Origin: UBA5862 sp002408105
Lineage (GTDB): Bacteria; Pseudomonadota; Gammaproteobacteria; Pseudomonadales; UBA5862
Length of the DNA stretch: 18,029 nt
Assembly (NCBI GenBank): GCA_034189125.1
Contig: JAXHVB010000025.1
Span: 1 to 18,029, forward strand
Direction: 5' to 3'
Notes under the pieces: generated by a model
What the model saw: only the letters and a program-made list of their open reading frames with translations
Told to the model about the DNA's origin: nothing
Databases searched by the model: none
Made by a program: the position numbers and the translations under genes
Shown here: one piece after another, positions 13,157 to 18,029 of the stretch
How the letters are laid out: each line of letters starts with the position of its first letter
How positions within the stretch are numbered: the stretch's first letter is position 1

Positions 13157-15925
13157 ATGGACACCTTAAACCCAGACCAGGACATGAACGACGACAAACC
13201 CTTGCGGGCCCAGGTGCGTCGCGCAGGAGAGCTGCTTGGGGAGGTACTGCGTGCACAGGCGGCGCCTGAGGTGTTTGAGCACGTGGAAACCCTGCGTCAG
13301 GGGTTCATTCGGTTGCGCGAGGCCGAGGACCCGCGTTTGCGTGGAACCTTGTCGGAGCTGATTGAGGGGCTGTCCCAGGACACCGCAACCGAGGTGCTGC
13401 GCGCCTTCACCATCTACTTCAATCTTGCGAACCTGCTCGAAGAGCTGCACGCCGACCGAAACCGTCGGGCCCAGGCCGCGTCGGGCGTGCACGCCCTCGG
13501 CAGCTTCGAGCAGAGCCTGCGCGAATTGCGGGATGAGCATGGGGTCGACTTGGCTCAACTCCAGAATTTGCTTGGGGGCTTGGTGTTTACGCCGGTGTTC
13601 ACGGCCCACCCCACCGAGGCAAAGCCGCGGGTGGTGATGGAGGGGCTGCGGCGTCTCTTTGAGACCTTTGCGCAACACCTCGAAGCGACAGACTCGGACC
13701 GTGCGGGGATCGAACAGCGCATTCGCCACGAAATTCAAGTGCTCTGGAAAACCGAGGAGTTGCGCAGACTCCGCCCGAGTGTGCCAGACGAAATCCGTTC
13801 CGGACTGTATTACTTCCGTCAATCGCTGTTCGCGGCGGTGCCGCAAATCCACCGCAACCTCGAGTCTGCTGTCACCGAAGTCTTCGGTGCGCCCATCCTG
13901 ACACCCGCGCTGGTTCGGTTCGGCTCCTGGATAGGTGGTGACCGGGATGGCAATCCCTTTGTCACCGCGAGAGAAACCCGCTATGCGCTGCGCATGCAGG
14001 CAAGGGAGGTGATGCAGGAATACGTGCGACGAATCGAAGCCTTGATGGACCAACTCACGTTCTCCAGCCGTTGGTGCCAACCAACTGAGGCGTTTCTGGC
14101 CCGACTGGCAGAGGATGAGCGCGAGTTGGCTGTGTACCTTGGGATTCGACCGATGCGGTTCGCTGAAGAGCCATACCGCCGCAAGCTGTTTCTGATGTCC
14201 CAGCGGTTGCGCGCGGCGATTGATCAGCTGCAGCAGGAACTGCGCATGCGCGCCGAGCACTCCGAGCGCCCGCTGGCCGCCTATGCCGATGCCGATGCAC
14301 TGTGCGCCGACCTTGAACTGATGCGCGACTCGCTGTGGTCTCACCAGGATGGTGAGGTGGCGGATGCGGACCTACTGGACTTGCTGTACCTGGTTCGCAG
14401 CTTCGGTCTGCACCTTGCGGCCCTCGACATTCGGGAGGAGTCGACCGAACACGAACAGTGCGTCAGCGAGCTTTTGGCTGCGCTCGGGCTGGTTGATGAC
14501 TACACGGCGCTGGATGAGTCGGAACGGCAAGCGCTGTTGTTGCGCTTGATTGAGGCGCCGCCGGAGCAGGAGTGGTCGCGGTTGTTGTTGTCCCAGGGTG
14601 CAGCCAATACCCTTGAGACCATATCCCTCATTGCCAACATGTCAGCGGTTGTTGGCCCTGGCGCCTTTGGCAGCTATGTGATTTCCATGACGCACGCAGC
14701 GAGCGACGTACTGGAGGTGCTGTTCCTGTTTCGACTCTGTGGTGTCTATGTGCCAGGTGCGAGCTGCCCGCTGGGCATCAGCCCGCTGTTCGAAACCATC
14801 GAAGACCTCTGCCACATTCGGCCGGTCCTTGTAAGCCTGTTGGAGTTGCGGGAATACCGGGGGTTCTTGGCGGCCGCCGGCGGTGTCCAGGAGGTGATGC
14901 TCGGCTATTCCGATTCGTGCAAGGATGGTGGAATTCTCGCATCGCGTTGGCAGCTCTACCAAGCACAACGGGAAGTGGTCGAGGTCTGCGATGCGCGCGG
15001 TGTATCGGTGGTGCTGTTCCACGGTCGTGGAGGTACCGTCGGCCGGGGCGGAGGCCCTACACACCTCGCGATTCGCGCGCAACCGCCGGACACGGTCCGC
15101 GGTCGCATCAAATACACCGAGCAAGGCGAGATGATTACCGCGAAGTACAGCAACCCGGAGACCGCAGCGCATGAGCTGACTCTGGGGCTTACCGGCACTT
15201 TGTTGGCCTCGGTGGCTGAAGACCGGTTTCCGGAGGCATATCCTCAAACTGCAGCGCAGCTCGCGGCTGAAGGTGAACGTGTCTACAGGGAGCTCACCGA
15301 ACAACGGGACTATTTCTTTGACTATTTTTATGAGGCCACGCCGATCAACGAGATTGGGTCGCTCAACATTGGCTCCCGCCCAAGCCATCGGCGCAAAGCG
15401 CTGCGCTCCAAATCTGCTGTACGGGCGATACCCTGGACATTCGCATGGGCCCAGTCGCGCCACACCTTGCCCGGTTGGTTCGGCGTTGGCAGCGCGCTGC
15501 AGCAACTGCTCGCCGAGCCGGAAGGAGAAGCGCGGCTGCGGGACATGTGCGCCCAATGGCCATTCTTCCGGGCGTTCGTCGATGCGGTGCAGATGTCACT
15601 GGCGAAAGGGGACATGCCCATTGCCGCGTCCTATGCAGCGCTCTGTGGCGACCCGCCTCGGGCCCAGGAGATCTATGCGGCCATTGAGACCGAATACGAG
15701 CGCACAGCGTCTGCGGTGCTGCGGGTGGTCGGCATCGATGAATTGGTGGCGGACAATCCCGTACTGGCGAAATCCTTGCGCCGGCGCCGTCCCTACCTGG
15801 ACCCCCTGAACGCGATGCAGGTGGCCTTTCTGCGCAAGTCCCGCAAGCACACCGGTGGAGATTGGAGCGACCCCATTCTCCGCTCCATCAATGCCATTGC
15901 CGCCGGGATTCGCAACACCGGCTAG
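13157..15925 (+). CDS. ppc: Phosphoenolpyruvate carboxylase
   Basis: This 922-residue cytoplasmic enzyme converts phosphoenolpyruvate and bicarbonate to oxaloacetate and phosphate, refilling the TCA cycle. Diagnostic motifs are all present: VFTAHPTEAKPR with catalytic H151, GGDRDGNPFVT (260-270), GYSDSCKDGG (from 583), FHGRGGTVGRGGGP (from 621) with the mobile glycine loop, QGEMITAKY, and the C-terminal RNTG (919-922) that closes over the active site. The region NIGSRPSHRRK is also as expected. The length is within the usual range for bacterial enzymes. The ATG at 13157 is used, and a second in-frame ATG is at codon 10. A possible -35 (TTGAAA) lies about 40 bases upstream without a clear -10. 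The gene has no operon partner: upstream is a divergent peptidase, and downstream is a convergent kinase 30 bp away. Confidence 0.97.
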   Translation: MDTLNPDQDMNDDKPLRAQVRRAGELLGEVLRAQAAPEVFEHVETLRQGFIRLREAEDPRLRGTLSELIEGLSQDTATEVLRAFTIYFNLANLLEELHADRNRRAQAASGVHALGSFEQSLRELRDEHGVDLAQLQNLLGGLVFTPVFTAHPTEAKPRVVMEGLRRLFETFAQHLEATDSDRAGIEQRIRHEIQVLWKTEELRRLRPSVPDEIRSGLYYFRQSLFAAVPQIHRNLESAVTEVFGAPILTPALVRFGSWIGGDRDGNPFVTARETRYALRMQAREVMQEYVRRIEALMDQLTFSSRWCQPTEAFLARLAEDERELAVYLGIRPMRFAEEPYRRKLFLMSQRLRAAIDQLQQELRMRAEHSERPLAAYADADALCADLELMRDSLWSHQDGEVADADLLDLLYLVRSFGLHLAALDIREESTEHEQCVSELLAALGLVDDYTALDESERQALLLRLIEAPPEQEWSRLLLSQGAANTLETISLIANMSAVVGPGAFGSYVISMTHAASDVLEVLFLFRLCGVYVPGASCPLGISPLFETIEDLCHIRPVLVSLLELREYRGFLAAAGGVQEVMLGYSDSCKDGGILASRWQLYQAQREVVEVCDARGVSVVLFHGRGGTVGRGGGPTHLAIRAQPPDTVRGRIKYTEQGEMITAKYSNPETAAHELTLGLTGTLLASVAEDRFPEAYPQTAAQLAAEGERVYRELTEQRDYFFDYFYEATPINEIGSLNIGSRPSHRRKALRSKSAVRAIPWTFAWAQSRHTLPGWFGVGSALQQLLAEPEGEARLRDMCAQWPFFRAFVDAVQMSLAKGDMPIAASYAALCGDPPRAQEIYAAIETEYERTASAVLRVVGIDELVADNPVLAKSLRRRRPYLDPLNAMQVAFLRKSRKHTGGDWSDPILRSINAIAAGIRNTG

Positions 15926-15939
15926 GTCTTGTCGCCACG

Positions 15940-15965
15940 AACATCCGGAGCCGTGTCAGGATGTT
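15940..15965 (+). terminator. Hairpin between ppc and the convergent kinase gene
   Basis: AACATCC (15940-15946) and GGATGTT (15959-15965) form a perfect seven-base stem with a 12-base loop containing the kinase stop codon (15956-15958). It lies 14 bases past the ppc stop. One further T follows on the plus strand. It is moderate in strength and could serve either gene. Confidence 0.4.
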
Positions 15966-18029
15966 TGAGCACCCTGGGTAGTCCGGGCCGAATTTGGCCC
16001 AAGCAGCCTGTGGAGCTGGTGGTAGAGAGCGAGGTTGGTGTCGGAGTCAACCAGCACGAGATCCGCTCGTGTGGACTGTGTGACTTCGGTGTCTTGGTGG
16101 GCCAGCAACACAGTGGAGATGGCGGGCGTGGCCTGTTTACAGGCTTGAATCGCAAGTTCGGCCTCGTCATCGGCCAGCTCCGCGCTGACGATCGCCAGAT
16201 CAAATGGGCGCTTCTTGGCGAGAATGATGTGACGCATTGCGTCGGCCGCGGAGTGCGCGGCTGTGACCTCGGCGAGGCCGTCACACAGAACACTGATCAG
16301 CGCGTGGCGTTGCTCCAGCCGTTCGACTTGCAACACCCTCGGCCGGTCAGGCTGATAACGCGCTGCGGTGTGTAGACCCCGGAGCAGCCGCATGCTGTCG
16401 ACCGGCTCGACAATCCAGTCGATGATTGGCAATGTCGGTGGGATGCCCGATTCCACATGCTGGCGAAGCTGTGGCGGAGCGATCACCAGCACTGGCGTTT
16501 CCTGCGCTGGCTGCAGGCTGATCAGTTCTTGCAGGGTGGCTGAAGGCAGCGTTGGTGCCTCGCTCAGCCTGAGTAGCACGCAGTCGTACGTTGAGCTCTG
16601 TAGTCGCTTAACAGTCGCTTCTGGCGTGGCGGTCAAATCGACATCAAACCCGGCCCGCTCGATCAACTCAATCGATTCCTTTGCCACCTGCTGATCCCCG
16701 TAAAGCAGCACCTGTGGCGGTTCCGGTTGCTCTTCTACAGGGAGCAGTAGTGGCAGTTCAAAGAAAAAACGAGCACCCGAACTGAGTGTGCGATCGAAGT
16801 CAATTGTTCCCTGGTGGTGCTGAATGATCGTTTGGCTGATGGCGAGACCAAGGCCAGTCCCTGGCTGCTGCGGGCGTTGATCGGTTGCATCCGCTTGGGC
16901 GAAGCGGTGGAAAATGTGATCGTGAAACGCGAGCGGCACTCCAGGCCCCTGATCGGCCACAGAGACTCCGGCCCGCTCGCCGTTCAAGTAACATTCGATG
17001 CGAACGGTCTCGTTGGGGGGGCTGTGCTTGACGGCGTTCGAGATCAGATTGGTGAGCACCTGCGTCACCCGGTCACGGTCCAGGTAGGTCCAAACCCTTC
17101 CCTCCAATCGACAAAAATCGAGAGTGACCCCGAACCGCTCCGCATAGCCTAGATTCAAGGCAACGGCTTCGAGGCACAGTTCGTTCAACTCCACAGGGCC
17201 GCGCAAAAAGCGCATCTGGCCGCTCGAGATGCTCTCCCAATCGAGGATGTCATCGATTAGGGCGGTGAGGCGTTCGCCGTTTTTGTGTGCAATGTCGATA
17301 AGCCTTACGGCCTCTGGTGGCAACTGGCCGCCGACGCCTTTCTTCAGGAGGCCCAGGGCTCCGACGATGGATGTAACCGGAGTGCGCAATTCGTGGCTTA
17401 CGGTCGAGACGAAGTCCTCCTTGAGTTGCTCAAGCTGTTTTTGCTCGGTGACATCGCGGATGACGCCGAGAAACCCGAGCAGGTTGTCGTCGCTGTCGCG
17501 CACCGGCAGTCCACGGGTTTGCCCGATAAAGGTGGACCCGTCGCGGCGCCGGTACTCGATGTCGGTGGAGAAGATTTCGTTGGCCACTTCTGCGTTGAAT
17601 CGGGATGCACCGTTTTCGTAGTAAAGTGTGCGATCGGCATACAAAAACAGGGTCTTGCGGCCTCGCAAGTCATCCTCGTCATACCCAAACAGTTTGGCGA
17701 TTGAGGCGTTGCTGCGCAGGATTCTCCGCTCGGAGTCGGCGAACAGCACGCCGTCTGGCAATGCCTTGAAGATCGACTCAAGCAGGCTTTTCTGGCGGTT
17801 GAGTTGCGCTTGGGTCGCCAAGCGCTCTGTGATGTCTCGAAAGGCAATCACGGCGCCTTCCGCGATTCGGGTGACCTGCAAGTCGACTGGGAAGCGCTCA
17901 CCACTGCGGCGTCGGAACCAAAGTGCTTCCATGGCGAACCCGGAACGCGAGTGGGCGTCGCCGTGCGCTTGCGCCTCAAACAAGACAGACGGATCCAGCC
18001 CCAAAGATTGTTCGCACGGGGTACCGATC
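15956..18029 (-). CDS. PAS-domain hybrid histidine kinase with two degenerate receiver domains, N-terminus cut by window edge
   Basis: The frame is open to the right edge (at least 690 residues); a TTG at 18004 is not a credible start because PAS sequence continues before it. Numbering here counts from that TTG. Domains: the end of one PAS (to about 65), a second PAS (66-190), HisKA with SHELRTP (phosphorylated H204), and HATPase with N-box NLISNAVKH (319-327), DQGPG (351-355), F-box HIFHRF and GTGLGLAIS (382-390). Two receiver-like domains follow. In the first (430-545) the strand YDCVLLRLSEA puts R479 at the phospho-acceptor position and DWIVEPVD puts E533 at the conserved Lys. In the second (555-670) FDLAIVSAEL has S607 instead of Asp. 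The kinase core looks active, so the receivers are probably regulatory or protein-binding. No membrane helix is seen in the visible part. No response regulator is adjacent. Confidence 0.92.
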   Translation of the reverse strand, partial: IGTPCEQSLGLDPSVLFEAQAHGDAHSRSGFAMEALWFRRRSGERFPVDLQVTRIAEGAVIAFRDITERLATQAQLNRQKSLLESIFKALPDGVLFADSERRILRSNASIAKLFGYDEDDLRGRKTLFLYADRTLYYENGASRFNAEVANEIFSTDIEYRRRDGSTFIGQTRGLPVRDSDDNLLGFLGVIRDVTEQKQLEQLKEDFVSTVSHELRTPVTSIVGALGLLKKGVGGQLPPEAVRLIDIAHKNGERLTALIDDILDWESISSGQMRFLRGPVELNELCLEAVALNLGYAERFGVTLDFCRLEGRVWTYLDRDRVTQVLTNLISNAVKHSPPNETVRIECYLNGERAGVSVADQGPGVPLAFHDHIFHRFAQADATDQRPQQPGTGLGLAISQTIIQHHQGTIDFDRTLSSGARFFFELPLLLPVEEQPEPPQVLLYGDQQVAKESIELIERAGFDVDLTATPEATVKRLQSSTYDCVLLRLSEAPTLPSATLQELISLQPAQETPVLVIAPPQLRQHVESGIPPTLPIIDWIVEPVDSMRLLRGLHTAARYQPDRPRVLQVERLEQRHALISVLCDGLAEVTAAHSAADAMRHIILAKKRPFDLAIVSAELADDEAELAIQACKQATPAISTVLLAHQDTEVTQSTRADLVLVDSDTNLALYHQLHRLLGPNSARTTQGAQTS

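Noticed and set aside
13166..14344. 392-codon minus-strand frame
   Set aside because: It is antisense to the 5' half of ppc and shows no domain. The ppc frame carries all catalytic motifs.
15922..16293. 123-codon minus-strand frame overlapping the kinase end
   Set aside because: It is an alternate frame inside the histidine kinase gene, with low-complexity S/T/P content.
1..18029. Mobile elements, CRISPR arrays, tRNA or rRNA genes, toxin-antitoxin or defence genes
   Set aside because: No transposase, integrase, repeat-spacer pattern, cloverleaf or ribosomal RNA sequence was recognised, and gene content and codon use look uniformly chromosomal.

Overview
This is an ordinary-looking stretch of GC-rich chromosome, most likely from a gammaproteobacterium. 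The main reasons are the tesA / ybbA-ybbP divergent arrangement known from Escherichia coli, a full-length bacterial phosphoenolpyruvate carboxylase, a PEP-CTERM protein with what looks like a sigma-54 promoter, and a LolA-like outer-membrane lipoprotein-sorting protein. No RNA genes, insertion sequences, phage genes, CRISPR arrays or integration sites were seen. No completely new multi-gene system could be supported. Both window ends cut through genes.

Layout. 1-1231 (minus): a truncated small-domain protein preceded by and overlapping a LolA-like exported protein, probably the start of an RND/MMPL-type export operon that continues to the left. 1422-2144 (minus): exported polysaccharide deacetylase. 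2402-2983 (minus): PEP-CTERM surface protein, with a strong hairpin behind it and a GG-N10-GC promoter in front. 3277-3762 (plus): low-molecular-weight protein-tyrosine phosphatase. These three are all of types often tied to extracellular polysaccharide and surface assembly, although they are not one operon. 3949-4869 (plus): an unrecognised membrane-anchored periplasmic protein whose 3' end overlaps the convergent dinB.

4817-9871: tesA and dinB form a translationally coupled minus-strand pair. The ybbA-ybbP ABC transporter pair is transcribed divergently. The short gap between the two units carries a perfect 14-bp palindrome that resembles a LexA box, which would make sense for a dinB-containing operon.

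9976-11478 (plus): an EthA-type Baeyer-Villiger monooxygenase, apparently on its own. 11720-13040 (minus): a DUF1269 membrane protein and a YugP-type zinc metallopeptidase, separated by a hairpin. 13157-15925 (plus): ppc, which makes oxaloacetate from phosphoenolpyruvate and bicarbonate. 15956 to the right edge (minus): a PAS-PAS histidine kinase with two receiver-like domains, both of which have lost the phosphorylatable aspartate.

The most interesting items are the sigma-54 promoter and paired upstream repeats of the PEP-CTERM gene, the kinase with tandem pseudo-receivers, the palindrome between tesA-dinB and ybbAP, and the unrecognised membrane protein overlapping dinB.
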